From: Gluconacetobacter entanii
GTDB taxonomy: Bacteria; Pseudomonadota; Alphaproteobacteria; Acetobacterales; Acetobacteraceae
Length of the DNA stretch: 64,000 nucleotides
Assembly (NCBI RefSeq): GCF_003206495.1
Contig: NZ_NKUF01000011.1
Location: 24,011-88,010 of the forward strand
Direction: 5' to 3'
Shown: in pieces, positions 1 through 9,510 of the stretch
Layout: each line of letters opens with the position of its first letter
Position numbering within the stretch: the first letter of the stretch is position 1
Made by a program: the position numbers and the translations under genes
The notes under the pieces: model-generated
What the model saw: the letters and a program-made list of their open reading frames with translations, nothing else
The model's database searches: none
What the model was told of the DNA's origin: nothing

Positions 1-301
1 CGCCCAGCCAGCGGTGGTTGACGTAGTACTGCCCGCAGCGCTTGGCCGCTTCGGCGATCTGGTCGGCCGCCGCGCGCTTCGTGCCGACGAACAGGACGCG
101 GCCACCACCGGCCACGGTGTCACGGATCGCCTTGAGCGCGCGATCCAGCATGGGGACGGTCTGCTGCAGGTCGATGATGTGGACCTGGTTACGCACACCG
201 AACAGGAACGGCGCCATGCGCGGGTTCCAGCGGCGGGTGTGGTGACCGAAATGCACGCCGGATTCAAGAAGCTGGCGCATTGTGAATTCAGGCATAGCCA
301 T
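1..301 (-). CDS. rpsB: 30S ribosomal protein S2, N-terminal part (cut by window edge)
   Basis: The minus strand from 301 reads a protein starting [20 protein letters not shown], followed by [20 protein letters not shown] and VGTKRAA, all characteristic of ribosomal protein S2 of the small subunit. About 100 residues are present and the frame stays open to base 1, so roughly 60 percent of the gene lies outside the window. The ATG at 301 is preceded by AAGGA about ten bases upstream; a second ATG two codons in (295) is also possible. tsf is usually the next gene downstream but is not visible. A leader stem-loop lies just upstream. Confidence 0.95.
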   Translation of the reverse strand, partial: MAMPEFTMRQLLESGVHFGHHTRRWNPRMAPFLFGVRNQVHIIDLQQTVPMLDRALKAIRDTVAGGGRVLFVGTKRAAADQIAEAAKRCGQYYVNHRWLG

Positions 302-335
302 TGTGGCTCAATCCTTGTCTTCTGGTTTGTCCTCC

Positions 336-380
336 GTGAAGCGCCGGTCCCGTGCGGGACACCAGAGGCACATGCTTCAC
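336..380 (-). promoter_or_regulatory. stem-loop in the rpsB 5' leader
   Basis: GTGAAGC (336-342) pairs with GCTTCAC (374-380), and inside it GTCCC (347-351) pairs with GGGAC (356-360). The structure ends about 35 bases before the rpsB start codon. In many bacteria rpsB is repressed by its own product through leader RNA structure. That this hairpin is such an S2 site is inference. Confidence 0.45.
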
Positions 381-415
381 GTGCGAATTGCCATGGCGCA
401 AACAGCCACGGCATG

Positions 416-431
416 GCCGTCATATGACGGC
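416..431. promoter_or_regulatory. 16-bp perfect palindrome upstream of rpsB
   Basis: GCCGTCATATGACGGC is a perfect palindrome about 115 bases upstream of the rpsB start. On the minus strand a weak promoter-like pair, TTGCAA (444-449) and CATATG (421-426) with a 17-base spacer, would put its -10 in the centre of the palindrome. It could be a protein-binding site; no family is recognised. Confidence 0.3.
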
Positions 432-518
432 TTTCGGGATGGATTGCAAGTAGGTGCACGGCAGGAAACCGGGATTTTTTTGGCAACATGCCCCTGCATG
501 CGCCGTGCCATGCCGCCT

Positions 519-1853
519 TTACTCCACCACCTCACGCGGGCGGCGACCGGGGGCAACCTTGCCGAACCATGTCATGACGGGGCGCATGCAGATCAGCAGC
601 ATCATCAGCGACGCCAGCACCGAGGCACTTGCCGCACCTTCGAGGTGCCAGCGCCACGCCATGAAATAGACCAGCGGCAGATAGGCGATCGTCACGACAA
701 TGCGGGCGATCAGGACCCGCGACACCTGCCCGACGACAGTCAGCAGCGGTTCAAGCGGCACGATGCCCAGCCCCATGATGGCGTTGCCCAGCATCAGCAT
801 GATCATCAGGTTGCCGCCGGGCCAGTGCACGCGCAGCATCCATGTCAGGAGCGTATTGCCCGCGACCATGGCGAAAAGCATCAGCAGGAGCGAAAAACCG
901 CCGATCAGCATGAACAGGCGCAGCGTCACATGCTTCAGCCCATACCAGTCATGCTTTTCCCTCAGGCGGATGAACTCCGGATACAGCGCGGGCATCATCA
1001 ACTGCGCGGGCTTTGCGATGCCATCGCCGATCTGGCGTGAGACGCGATAGACGGCGGCATCCGCGGGGCCAAGCAGCCCCCCCACCAGCAGGGTTCCGAA
1101 CTGGTTGAACACCGTGCCAAGCACATGATTGCCGCTGGTGGACAGGGTAAAGCGCCATATCCCCGGCGCATCGCCCGCTTCCAGTTGCCGGAACGGCTGG
1201 AAACGCCTGACCTTGCCCCCGCTGCGCAGCAGCCACCACGCCATCGCGCTGTTGGTGATGAACAGGGCAAGCTGCGTCATGCTCCAGACCATCATGAAAT
1301 AGTACAGCCCCATGTGCAGCCACAGGCCAACGCCCGTGCCCACCATGCGCACGACGACACCGGACAGGTCGCATGCGCTGCTGAGCCAGAAGGCGTTGCA
1401 CAGCCGGAATATGCCGGTGGACCATCCCGTATTCATGACACAGATGGTCAGCATGTAGACCATGGCGCCCAACTGATCCGCCTGTGGCCATCCCATGGAG
1501 GTGCCGAACAGCCACACCCCCAGCATCCCGACAAGCGCGCCGGTCGCCCCGCTTAGCAGGTCCGCACGCATGCAGAAGAACAGGATCCGGTGAAAACGCG
1601 GCAGGTTGCCCTTTACGAACGGCTCGGTCCCGTAATGCAGCAGCGGCTGCCATGATGGCAGGTGGGTGGCCGATGAAATGGCGGAGCCAAACGTCGTCAC
1701 CAGCATCAGCACGCCGAACTGCGACAGGCCGAGCGCACGCACGGACCACGCCATGTACAGGAAACTGCACACGGCATTGGTCGCACGTCCCGCGACAAGG
1801 AAGCCGGTATTGCCAAAAATCCGCCGGAGCGTACCAGTTTCCTCAACCGCCAT
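519..1853 (-). CDS. polysaccharide flippase-like membrane protein
   Basis: A 444-residue, strongly hydrophobic protein with about 12 predicted membrane spans and the organisation of the oligosaccharide flippase (Wzx/MOP exporter) superfamily. The N-terminus (FGNTGFLVAGRATNAVCSF) resembles the usual start of such flippases, and loops such as YRVSRQIGDGIAKPAQLMMPALYP match the central region of polysaccharide biosynthesis proteins. It would move lipid-linked saccharide units across the inner membrane. The O-antigen ligase-like gene lies about 200 bases upstream on the same strand, so both probably serve the same glycan. No glycosyltransferase is adjacent, so the substrate is unknown. The ATG at 1853 is the natural start. 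Confidence 0.75.
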   Translation of the reverse strand: MAVEETGTLRRIFGNTGFLVAGRATNAVCSFLYMAWSVRALGLSQFGVLMLVTTFGSAISSATHLPSWQPLLHYGTEPFVKGNLPRFHRILFFCMRADLLSGATGALVGMLGVWLFGTSMGWPQADQLGAMVYMLTICVMNTGWSTGIFRLCNAFWLSSACDLSGVVVRMVGTGVGLWLHMGLYYFMMVWSMTQLALFITNSAMAWWLLRSGGKVRRFQPFRQLEAGDAPGIWRFTLSTSGNHVLGTVFNQFGTLLVGGLLGPADAAVYRVSRQIGDGIAKPAQLMMPALYPEFIRLREKHDWYGLKHVTLRLFMLIGGFSLLLMLFAMVAGNTLLTWMLRVHWPGGNLMIMLMLGNAIMGLGIVPLEPLLTVVGQVSRVLIARIVVTIAYLPLVYFMAWRWHLEGAASASVLASLMMLLICMRPVMTWFGKVAPGRRPREVVE

Positions 1854-2050
1854 GGGGTATTCCGCCCGATGACAGTACCGGAAGCCCTGTTTTTGGCACA
1901 GGTAGGGAAATGATCACACTTGTTTCCGTCTCTTGCCGCCGGTCACGGCGGGGAATGTCCACAAGGTGCGTCGTGGTCGGACCAGAGGCAATGCTATCCA
2001 TCGCGACATAGTGTAAAACGCTCCCGAAGGTAAGACTACCCCCCGGCCTT

Positions 2051-3343
2051 TCACGTTCCCTGCCCCGCACGTTCCGTCCCCATCCCACCGCGCGTCGCTG
2101 CCAGTGCCCAGCCGAGTGCGATGAACACCCATCCCGCCGTTGGCTGGGTGGAAAATGAACTTGTGGACTGCAACGGCCAGACGATGACAAACGCCAGGAC
2201 GCACATCACCATCTGTTCCACCCCCATATGGGCGCGCAGTCCCCTTGCCATGGGACGCAGCAGGGCGATGACCAGCAGGCAGAACAGGACCATCCCCGGC
2301 ACGCCCGCCATGGTCGCGACCTGTATGTAATAATTATGCGGATGCAGGTTGCACCCCGGCGCACCGCCATGGGGGCCATCGGCAATGCCAAGCGCGGGCA
2401 GCCCCCGAAAATAGATCGGGTTGGGACAGTTGATGCGAAACCCGTCATATCCCATCCCCACCAGTGGATGGTCGGACACCATCACCCCCGCCCGGATGAA
2501 CAGCATGCCGTATGGGCTGTCCGCGAAGCCGTGCATCTGGTGCTCAAAACTGATGACCAGTTTGTTGTACGCCTGGGGTGCGACGACGGGCGACAGTGCG
2601 ATGCCACCCGCCCCGATCATGCACGCCAGGACAAAGGGCAGACGCAACGCACGCACCATCAGCGCCACGCATAACGTCCCGAACAGGAACAGGAGGGTCG
2701 GCATGCGTTGTGAAATCAGCAGGAATGTCAGGACCAGCAGGACAAGAAGCCCCCCGGCGCAGAGCAGTCCCCCGCGGGTGCGCCGCTGCGCAAGGGAAAT
2801 GATGACCGGCATCAGGCCGGGAAATGCCGTCATGAACAGTGCCTGCCCCGCCCGTGGCGCCCATAGCGGCCCCAGCAGGGCGCCATCTTCCCACCGGCCA
2901 TATCCCATGATGTTGCGCCCCCACAGATATTGCTGCCAGCTTCCCGCCACCATCCATATCGCCACCCATGCATAAGCAGTGGCGAGGCGATGCCTGTCGC
3001 GCGCATCCGTCAGGACCCAGAACGCCATCGCCGCGACGAATACCGGATATCTCAGCAGTAGCACGGACTGCACGACCGCACGCATCGACCCCGTGCAGGC
3101 GGAGGCCAGGACGATATCCGCCCCCAGCAGGAGCGACAGCACGAACCATGGTTGACGCAGCCATGACCAGTCCCGGCTCAGGGCGCTGTGGATGACGAAC
3201 GCACCGGCAATCAGGCAGAGCAGGATTTCCGCGGGCGCCAGCGCATAGCACAGCAGGAGCGGAAACGCATATGTGCCCCACACGGCAGGCCGCTTCATCC
3301 ATGACAGGTCTGGCGGACAGGAAGCACGGGCGCTGTCGGGCAT
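2051..3343 (-). CDS. O-antigen ligase/polymerase family protein
   Basis: A 430-residue membrane protein with about ten to twelve hydrophobic segments and a large periplasmic loop containing DHPLVGMGYDGFR and CNLHPHNYYIQ, which is the signature layout of the Wzy_C / O-antigen ligase family. Members either transfer polymerised glycan to lipid A-core (WaaL) or polymerise repeat units (Wzy); the sequence does not decide which. The ATG at 3343 follows GGAAA at a good distance. With the flippase gene downstream it probably forms one transcription unit for a surface polysaccharide. Confidence 0.8.
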   Translation of the reverse strand: MPDSARASCPPDLSWMKRPAVWGTYAFPLLLCYALAPAEILLCLIAGAFVIHSALSRDWSWLRQPWFVLSLLLGADIVLASACTGSMRAVVQSVLLLRYPVFVAAMAFWVLTDARDRHRLATAYAWVAIWMVAGSWQQYLWGRNIMGYGRWEDGALLGPLWAPRAGQALFMTAFPGLMPVIISLAQRRTRGGLLCAGGLLVLLVLTFLLISQRMPTLLFLFGTLCVALMVRALRLPFVLACMIGAGGIALSPVVAPQAYNKLVISFEHQMHGFADSPYGMLFIRAGVMVSDHPLVGMGYDGFRINCPNPIYFRGLPALGIADGPHGGAPGCNLHPHNYYIQVATMAGVPGMVLFCLLVIALLRPMARGLRAHMGVEQMVMCVLAFVIVWPLQSTSSFSTQPTAGWVFIALGWALAATRGGMGTERAGQGT

Positions 3344-3514
3344 GATGTTTCCAGATGTTGGGACGGCCCGGCCCGCTTGTGAAAAAAGCAGGCCGTTTCC
3401 GTCAAAAAGGATTCCTGCCCTCCGTATTCCACACTTTCACGGCATGGCCCATATCGCAGATGCATCATATCTGTCCGGGGCGACGGGCATGTGCGGATGG
3501 CAGGCGAGAGGCGG

Positions 3515-4765
3515 CTATTCCCGGAACCGACGCTGCAACTGGAAAAGATGCAGCGCCGGCCAGAAACTGAGAATGGCCGCCACCAGCAGCGACATGCGCA
3601 GGGCATCGGCGCCGAAATGCGGCGTCAGCATGTCGCTGATCCACCCGAAAAGCGGCGGGCCAAGGCCAATGCCGACCGCGTTGGCAAGCAGCGCATACAG
3701 CCCCGTCGCGGCCGCGCGCCGGTGCACGGGCACCACGCTGGGGATCGCACCATAGATCGGCCCCGTGCAGAGCGCCGAGAGCGTCGTCGTCAGCACCAGC
3801 ATCGTCAGCGAAAGATTGAGTGAGTGCGTCAGCACCTGCACGATCTGGAACGGCTGGGAAATGAGATAAGCCCAGAAGGCAAAGCGCATCGCCCCACCAA
3901 AACCGAAGTGTCTGGCCACCCGGTCGGCAATCGGGCCACCGATGAAGGTGCCGAGCACGCTTGCAATTCCGATCCCGATCCCGAACCACGCCCCGGCCTG
4001 CCCCGATGTCAGGCCGAAGGACCGCATGTAGAAGGAAACGCCCCACAGGGTAATGCCATAAGTCACCACCTGGCTGGTGACACCATAAAGGAGCAGGTCA
4101 CGCAGCGGCCGGTTGGCCAGCAGCGCGCGCCACGACCCGCCCTCCGGCTCCGCAGGCGGCATCGGTGGTTCACGGACGAATACATAAAGCAGGATCGCAA
4201 CCGGAATCCCCGCCAGCCCCACTGCCGCGAATGTCACGCGCCAGCCCACATGCTCGACCAGATATCCACCCCCGGCCAGGCCGATGACATAACCGAGGTA
4301 GGATACGCCATAGGAAATCGCGAACGACGTACTGCGCTTCTCCGGCGTCGAATAGGCCGCATTGAGCGCGGAGGAGGAAGGAGAAAACGCCGCCTGCCCC
4401 AACCCCACGCAGACACGGGTCGCCGCCATGGTCGCAATCCCATGCGTGCGCCCCATCAGGGCCGTGGCGATACTCCACAGCGCGATGCCGAACGACGCCA
4501 TGCGCGCGGCGAACCCACGATCGGAAACCAGGGCGAAAGGCACGATCATCACGCCATAGAGCAGCGCGAAGGCCGTGCCGCCGAGCAGGCCCACCGTTGC
4601 GTCCGAAAGATGAAGGTCATGCTTGATGGCGTCATTGGCCGAGGAGAAAACAAACCGGTCGATGAAATCGAGCATGCCCGCCACGCCAAGGAGCATGATG
4701 ACGGCCGGCGACCATCCCCGCCGGGAAGGAAGGTCATGACGCGCATCCGTATCGCGTGCGCTCAT
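3515..4765 (-). CDS. MFS transporter
   Basis: A 416-residue member of the major facilitator superfamily with twelve expected transmembrane helices. DFIDRFVFSSA in helix 1, the loop after helix 2 (LVSDRGFAARM) and the start of the second half (GGPIADRVARHFGF) fit the superfamily layout, with closest resemblance to the Spinster-like/sugar-phosphate groups. The substrate cannot be told from sequence. The ATG at 4765 has GGAGG about eleven bases upstream. It stands alone between the polysaccharide pair and tRNA-Ser. Confidence 0.85.
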   Translation of the reverse strand: MSARDTDARHDLPSRRGWSPAVIMLLGVAGMLDFIDRFVFSSANDAIKHDLHLSDATVGLLGGTAFALLYGVMIVPFALVSDRGFAARMASFGIALWSIATALMGRTHGIATMAATRVCVGLGQAAFSPSSSALNAAYSTPEKRSTSFAISYGVSYLGYVIGLAGGGYLVEHVGWRVTFAAVGLAGIPVAILLYVFVREPPMPPAEPEGGSWRALLANRPLRDLLLYGVTSQVVTYGITLWGVSFYMRSFGLTSGQAGAWFGIGIGIASVLGTFIGGPIADRVARHFGFGGAMRFAFWAYLISQPFQIVQVLTHSLNLSLTMLVLTTTLSALCTGPIYGAIPSVVPVHRRAAATGLYALLANAVGIGLGPPLFGWISDMLTPHFGADALRMSLLVAAILSFWPALHLFQLQRRFRE

Positions 4766-5009
4766 GCCCCGCGACCTCCGGACAGGTCCCCGGCCCGTTC
4801 CCGTGCGTCATGGGTGTCATGTCGAGATGGCGTGTCCCTGTTCGGCATCATGAATCGCTTCCAGTTTCGTGCGTTACCGGAGTCATTAGCACATTTATGC
4901 CGGAACGCTGATCCATCGGCCGGACCGCCACCGGACCACCTGAATGGTGCGGTTTTTGTGCAAAGTGCCATCTAGACGGCAGTGGAATACGTAGCTAAAC
5001 AGACGCTAT

Positions 5010-5099
<90 letters not shown>

Positions 5100-5260
5100 C
5101 ATACCCCTTCGGGGCAGGCGCTTTTTTCCAGAAATCATGCACGGCATAGTGCTTTATTTGCAGGCAATGGAATTGATGAATTCCATTAGCAGACAAGTAA
5201 TGGACTATTTCAAAATAACTTATTCATTATGAATAAGATTTTTTAAGGGCATGAATACAC

Positions 5261-5293
5261 AAAAAGCCTGCATCCGGAACAGATGCAGGCTTT
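5261..5293 (-). terminator. rho-independent terminator of the DEAD-box helicase gene
   Basis: AAAGCCTGCATC (5263-5274) and GATGCAGGCTTT (5282-5293) form a 12-bp stem with a 7-base loop. Read on the minus strand the stem is followed by a run of five T. It lies 28 bases after the helicase stop codon. Confidence 0.9.
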
Positions 5294-5320
5294 CTGCTTC
5301 ATCTCATACCCGTAACCGGA

Positions 5321-6607
5321 TCAGGCGACGCGACGGTTCCCACCGCGCTGGCCACCATGGCCACCGGGACGACCACTGCGACCATTGCAGCCACCACCAC
5401 CGGAACGGCCACCGCGTCCGCGGCCACCACCGCCCAGCACGGGGGGACGCATCGTGGAATTGGCCGCAGCCTCGGAATGGTAGGGATGTTCCTGCACGAC
5501 CGGGATCTTCTTGCCGATCGTCTTTTCGATGTCACGCAGCCATGCGCGCTGTTCCGCATCACACAGGGACACGGCCCAGCCATCACGTCCCGCACGCGCG
5601 GTCCGGCCAATGCGATGGACGTAGCTTTCGGGCACGTTCGGCAGGTCGTAGTTGAAGACATGCGTCACGTCATCGACATCAATGCCGCGTGCCGCAATGT
5701 CGGTCGCAACCAGCACCTTTACCGCGCCGGAACGGAAACCCGACATCGCACGCTCGCGCGCACCCTGCGACTTGTTGCCGTGGATGGCCTCCGCCGTGAT
5801 GCCGTGTTCGTTCAGGAAGGCGGCAACCTTGTTGGCCTCATGCTTCATCAGCGTGAACACGACGGCGCGTTCCACTTTCGGGGAGTCCACCAGCAGCTTC
5901 AGCGCCTCGCGCTTGTTGCCCGTGTCCACATACATGACGGCCTGGCGGATACGGTCCACCGTGCTGGACGGCGGGGTGACCTGCACCGTCGCCGGGTCAC
6001 GCAGCAGGCCATGCGCCAGTTCGGAGATGCTCTTGGGCATCGTCGCGGAAAACAGCAGGGTCTGGCGGTCGGTCGGCAGGGTCGCGACAATCTTTCGGAT
6101 ATCGCGGACAAAACCCATGTCGAGCATCCGGTCGGCCTCGTCCAGGACAAGGATCTCCAGCCCGGACAGGTCCACATGCCCCTGCCCCATCAGGTCGAGC
6201 AGGCGGCCCGGTGCCGCAACCAGCACGTCGACGCCACGGCGTAGCGCCTCGATCTGGCGCCCCTGCCCCACGCCACCGAAAACCACGGCATGGGTGAACT
6301 TCATGTGCCGCGCATAGGACGCGAAGCTGTCATCGATCTGCGACGCCAGTTCACGCGTGGGCGCCAGCACCAGCGCACGTGCGCCCTTGGGGTGGGCGCG
6401 GCCCTTGCTGGTCAGCAGGTGGTTGAGGATCGGCAGCGCGAAGGCCGCCGTCTTGCCGGTGCCGGTCTGCGCCAGCCCCAGCAGGTCACGCCCCTGAAGC
6501 AGATAGGGAATTGCGCCAGCCTGGATCGGGGTGGGCGTGGTATAGCCTTCCTCGTTGAGGGCACGCAGCAGCGGCTCCGCAAGATGAAGATCGGCGAACG
6601 TTGTCAT
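5321..6607 (-). CDS. DEAD-box ATP-dependent RNA helicase (RhlE/DeaD type)
   Basis: The 428-residue protein carries all core helicase motifs in order: Q motif (FADLHLAEPLLRAL...PTPIQ), motif I AQTGTGKT, Ia PTRELASQ, II DEAD, III SAT, IV-V (VATDIAARGID) and VI HRIGRTARAG. It unwinds RNA in ribosome assembly or mRNA turnover. The C-terminal 35 residues are a glycine/arginine tail of RGG type, which usually adds nonspecific RNA affinity. The start at 6607 was chosen because the family homology begins there (MTTFADLHLAEP) and AGGAGG lies just upstream; the frame is open for 36 more codons. RhlE is the likely subfamily, but the name is not certain. Confidence 0.93.
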   Translation of the reverse strand: MTTFADLHLAEPLLRALNEEGYTTPTPIQAGAIPYLLQGRDLLGLAQTGTGKTAAFALPILNHLLTSKGRAHPKGARALVLAPTRELASQIDDSFASYARHMKFTHAVVFGGVGQGRQIEALRRGVDVLVAAPGRLLDLMGQGHVDLSGLEILVLDEADRMLDMGFVRDIRKIVATLPTDRQTLLFSATMPKSISELAHGLLRDPATVQVTPPSSTVDRIRQAVMYVDTGNKREALKLLVDSPKVERAVVFTLMKHEANKVAAFLNEHGITAEAIHGNKSQGARERAMSGFRSGAVKVLVATDIAARGIDVDDVTHVFNYDLPNVPESYVHRIGRTARAGRDGWAVSLCDAEQRAWLRDIEKTIGKKIPVVQEHPYHSEAAANSTMRPPVLGGGGRGRGGRSGGGGCNGRSGRPGGHGGQRGGNRRVA

Positions 6608-6913
6608 GAAAAGCGCCTCCTGGCGCAAGGAAATATGGCCGGAAACGTCACGACAGCATGCGCGTCCGGAAAAACCTGATGAAGGAACACAAGACCTGCC
6701 CCTGCCGGTTCGCACGGGGCGGCCGTCTGTCGTCGCAAAGTATCAGGTGTCGGGATGAAACTGGTCCTGTCGCTTCTGTCGTGTCCCCCGCGTCAAGGAC
6801 ACGCGCCTACATGCCAGCAACCGGGACAGGCGCGGTCCGTCCCTTGGCGCGGCTTCTATCGGTTTGTGTCCCCGCCCGCAAGTTTTTTCCATCTTCCAGC
6901 GACGGGAGCGGTT
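6608..6913. other. 306-bp intergenic region, leader of the helicase gene
   Basis: This gap lies between the nitroreductase stop and the helicase start, so it should hold the helicase promoter and leader on the minus strand. I see the ribosome binding site (GGAGG, next to 6607) and a stem GCCCC/GGGGC at 6698-6720, but no convincing promoter and no gene. Confidence 0.5.
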
Positions 6914-7522
6914 TCAGCCGGGGAAACGATCGGTCACGATGACCTCCGCATCCGGCAGCGCACCGACCCTTGGCGCGGCTTCCTGCGTGGCCCTGCCGAT
7001 CACCACGAACATGGCGACCACGTGATCTTCGGGCAGGTTGATCAGCTTGCCCACCGCGTCATAATCGAACCCGTCCATCGGGCAGGTCTGGTACCCGCGC
7101 GCGGTCGCCGCCAGCATCAGCGTCTGCGCCGCAAGGCCCGCACTGCGCATGGTTTCGTCACGCTGCACCCATTCGCGCCCCATGTAGTAATCGCGGATCA
7201 TGCCCGCCATCTGGTCCTGCACCGCCTTGGGCGCGCCGTTGAAATAACGGGCCGGGTCCTTCTTCCACGCCGCCATGTCGGCACAGATGACCACCAGTGC
7301 GGAGGCATCGGTCACCTGCGCCTGGTCCCACGCCACCTTGCGCAGTTGCGCGCGCAGGGCCGGGTCCTTCACCACGACGAAACGGTAGTGCTGGATGTTG
7401 AAAGCACTTGGCGCATGCCGCGCCGCATGCAGCAGGGTGGCGAGTTCGGCATCGTCAAGGCGATAGGTAGGATCATATGCCCTTATGGCGCGACGCGTGC
7501 GGATTGCCTCGAATGTTTCCAT
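6914..7522 (-). CDS. nitroreductase family protein
   Basis: A 202-residue flavoprotein of the nitroreductase fold. The N-terminal FEAIRTRRAIRAYDP is the FMN-binding RxxR-type start of the family; APSAFNIQHYRFVVV and the C-terminal GYQTCPMDGFD and PEDHVVAMFVVIGRA are further family blocks. It would use NAD(P)H to reduce nitro or quinone substrates in the cytoplasm; the natural substrate is unknown. The ATG at 7522 (METFEAI) is preceded by GAAGGAAG. It lies 41 bases downstream of metW on the same strand and may be cotranscribed with it. Confidence 0.88.
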   Translation of the reverse strand: METFEAIRTRRAIRAYDPTYRLDDAELATLLHAARHAPSAFNIQHYRFVVVKDPALRAQLRKVAWDQAQVTDASALVVICADMAAWKKDPARYFNGAPKAVQDQMAGMIRDYYMGREWVQRDETMRSAGLAAQTLMLAATARGYQTCPMDGFDYDAVGKLINLPEDHVVAMFVVIGRATQEAAPRVGALPDAEVIVTDRFPG

Positions 7523-7563
7523 GACCTTACTTCCTTCTGCCAGGTTGTAGGGGGTATGCGCCC

Positions 7564-8163
7564 TTACCTGCGACGCAGCAGGAACAGCGCCTGCTCCCCG
7601 AACAGGTTGGCCAGCCGGATGGAGCGCCGCCACGGCGCGCGCTCGCCTTCCTCATCCACGGCCATCCATTGCTGCACAACGTAACCCTCGTCACGGCACA
7701 AGGTCAAAAAATCCAGAATCGTGCAGGGATGGATATTGGGTGTTTCGTACCATGGCGTGTTCCACACCGCCGTCATCGGCATGCGCCCGCTCAGCAGCAG
7801 CTTGAGGCGAAGCTGCCAGTGGCCGAAATTCGGGAACGACACGATGGCGTATTTCCCGATCCGCAGCATCTGGCGCAGGACTTCGCGCGGGCGTTCAACC
7901 GCCTGCAGCGTACGTTGCAGCACCACATAATCGAACGCGTCATCGGGATAATGTTCAAGGTCGTGATCGGCATCCCCATGCATGACCGGCAGGCCGTGCG
8001 CGACCGAACGCGTGACCTCCTGCATGTCGATCTCGATCCCGCGCGCATCGCACCCGCTGATGCGGAACAGGTAATCGAGCAGCAGTCCGTCGCCACTGCC
8101 GATATCGAGGACCCGCGTCCCCGGCCGGATCATCCCGGCAATCAGTTTCTGGTCAAGGCGCAT
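7564..8163 (-). CDS. metW: methionine biosynthesis protein MetW
   Basis: The 199-residue protein has a class I methyltransferase-like fold with VLDIGSGDGLLLDYL, SFPNFGHWQLRLKLLLSGRMP and the tail NLFGEQALFLLRR, all hallmarks of MetW. MetW partners MetX in proteobacterial homoserine acetylation, and some studies find it needed for MetX activity. The gene begins two bases after the metX stop codon (8166-8168), which fits translational coupling and a shared complex. Confidence 0.95.
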   Translation of the reverse strand: MRLDQKLIAGMIRPGTRVLDIGSGDGLLLDYLFRISGCDARGIEIDMQEVTRSVAHGLPVMHGDADHDLEHYPDDAFDYVVLQRTLQAVERPREVLRQMLRIGKYAIVSFPNFGHWQLRLKLLLSGRMPMTAVWNTPWYETPNIHPCTILDFLTLCRDEGYVVQQWMAVDEEGERAPWRRSIRLANLFGEQALFLLRRR

Positions 8164-8165
8164 GG

Positions 8166-9332
8166 TCAGGCAATCCGCGCATGTTCTGCCGCCCCGGCGA
8201 CAAAGCCCCGGATGGTGCGGTCAAGGTCGGGTTCATCAAGCAGGAAGGCGTCATGCCCCTTGTCGCTTTCGATCTCGACAAAGGAAACGTTGGCCGCAAC
8301 CCGGTTCAGCGCAAGGGCGAGAAGCCGCGCCTGCGAGGTGGGAAACAGCCAGTCGGAGGAAAAGGAGATGATGCAGAACCGCGTCCGCGTGCCCCGGAAT
8401 GGTCGCGACAGGTCCCCCTCGTAATCCGCGCCGAGGTCGAAATAATCCATGGCCCGGGTGATGGTCAGGTACGAATTGGCGTCAAAGCGACGCACAAAGG
8501 TGGAGCCCTGGTGCCGCAGGTAGCTTTCCACCTCGAACATTTCCCCGAACAGGGAACCGGGGTTGGCGCCATTTCCCTGCGGGGCCTTGCGCACGCGCCG
8601 CCCGAATTTGCGGTTCAGCGCCTCCTCCGACAGGTAGGTGATGTGCGCCATCATCCGCGCCACCGCCAGACCACGCGCCGGAATGGCGTCATGTTCCCAG
8701 TACCGGCCGCCATGCCATTGCGGATCGGCGAAGATCGCCTGCCGGCTGACCTCGTTAAAGGCAATGTTCTGCGCGGAATGGAAGGGCGACGTCGCGATCG
8801 GGATGGCGGCGAACACCATTTCGGGGAAGGTCGCGGCCCATTGCAGCACCTGCATGCCCCCCATGGAGCCGCCAAGCACCGCAAACAGCTTCGTAATTCC
8901 CAGATGGTCGATCAGCAGCTTCTGCGCCTGCACCATGTCACGGATCGTGATGGGCGGAAAATCGGTGCCCCAGGGTTCACGACCACCGCCAGGACACTCC
9001 CGCAGGGAACGTGGGCCGGTACTGCCCATGCATCCACCCAGCACATTGATGCAGATGACGAAGAAGCGGTCCGTGTCGATCGGCAGGCCCGGCCCGACAA
9101 GGCGGCTCCACCATCCGGGCTTCCCCGTCAGGGGATGCGTCTCCGCCACATACTGATCGCCAGTCAGGGCGTGGCAGATCAGGATGGCGTTGTCATGCCG
9201 GGGCGAAAGCGTGCCATAGGTGCGATAGGCCACCTCCACCGGTGCAAGGTGAAAGCCACATTCAAGCGTCAATCCACCGGCAAAGGCCACATTCTGGTGC
9301 GAAAGGCACGAAGCGGAAACGGTCTGGTCCAT
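8166..9332 (-). CDS. metX: homoserine O-acetyltransferase MetX
   Basis: An alpha/beta hydrolase-fold acyltransferase of 388 residues that transfers acetyl from acetyl-CoA to homoserine, the first committed step to methionine. Visible blocks are [31 protein letters not shown], the nucleophile elbow GGSMGG, SSDWLFP (Asp) and the C-terminal [12 protein letters not shown] (His). The start is uncertain: MDQTVSAS at 9332 fits family length, but an ATG at 9377 and a TTG at 9398 are in frame, and the best purine-rich site (GAAGGGGA) precedes 9377. metW follows with two bases between. A structured leader lies upstream. Confidence 0.93.
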   Translation of the reverse strand: MDQTVSASCLSHQNVAFAGGLTLECGFHLAPVEVAYRTYGTLSPRHDNAILICHALTGDQYVAETHPLTGKPGWWSRLVGPGLPIDTDRFFVICINVLGGCMGSTGPRSLRECPGGGREPWGTDFPPITIRDMVQAQKLLIDHLGITKLFAVLGGSMGGMQVLQWAATFPEMVFAAIPIATSPFHSAQNIAFNEVSRQAIFADPQWHGGRYWEHDAIPARGLAVARMMAHITYLSEEALNRKFGRRVRKAPQGNGANPGSLFGEMFEVESYLRHQGSTFVRRFDANSYLTITRAMDYFDLGADYEGDLSRPFRGTRTRFCIISFSSDWLFPTSQARLLALALNRVAANVSFVEIESDKGHDAFLLDEPDLDRTIRGFVAGAAEHARIA

Positions 9333-9400
9333 GGTGAAGCCGACATCCCGTAAACACGCGACATGGCAGGCCGCCATGCCCCGATCCCCTTCAGACAAAG

Positions 9401-9510
9401 GTGCAGCGGTATGACACCTGCACCGGACATGCGCAAGATTTCCCTGCCTGACCCGGGCTGTCCGGCGCGTCCCCCTTTGCCCCGAACCTCACGATAGCGT
9501 GACACCTGCC
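9401..9510 (-). promoter_or_regulatory. structured leader upstream of metX with repeated TGACACCTGC motif
   Basis: Just before the metX starts, GTGCAG (9401-9406) pairs with CTGCAC (9418-9423), and CCGGACA (9423-9429) pairs with TGTCCGG (9459-9465). The decamer TGACACCTGC occurs at 9412-9421 and again at 9501-9510, both followed by CCGG within one base. Together they could be a methionine- or SAM-responsive leader or paired operator sites. It does not match the SAM-II riboswitch pattern found before metX in other alphaproteobacteria. Confidence 0.3.

Noticed and set aside
6840..6982. 16-bp direct repeat CCCTTGGCGCGGCTTC at 6841 and 6966
   Set aside because: A single repeat of this length is expected by chance in 64 kb and the flanks do not match.
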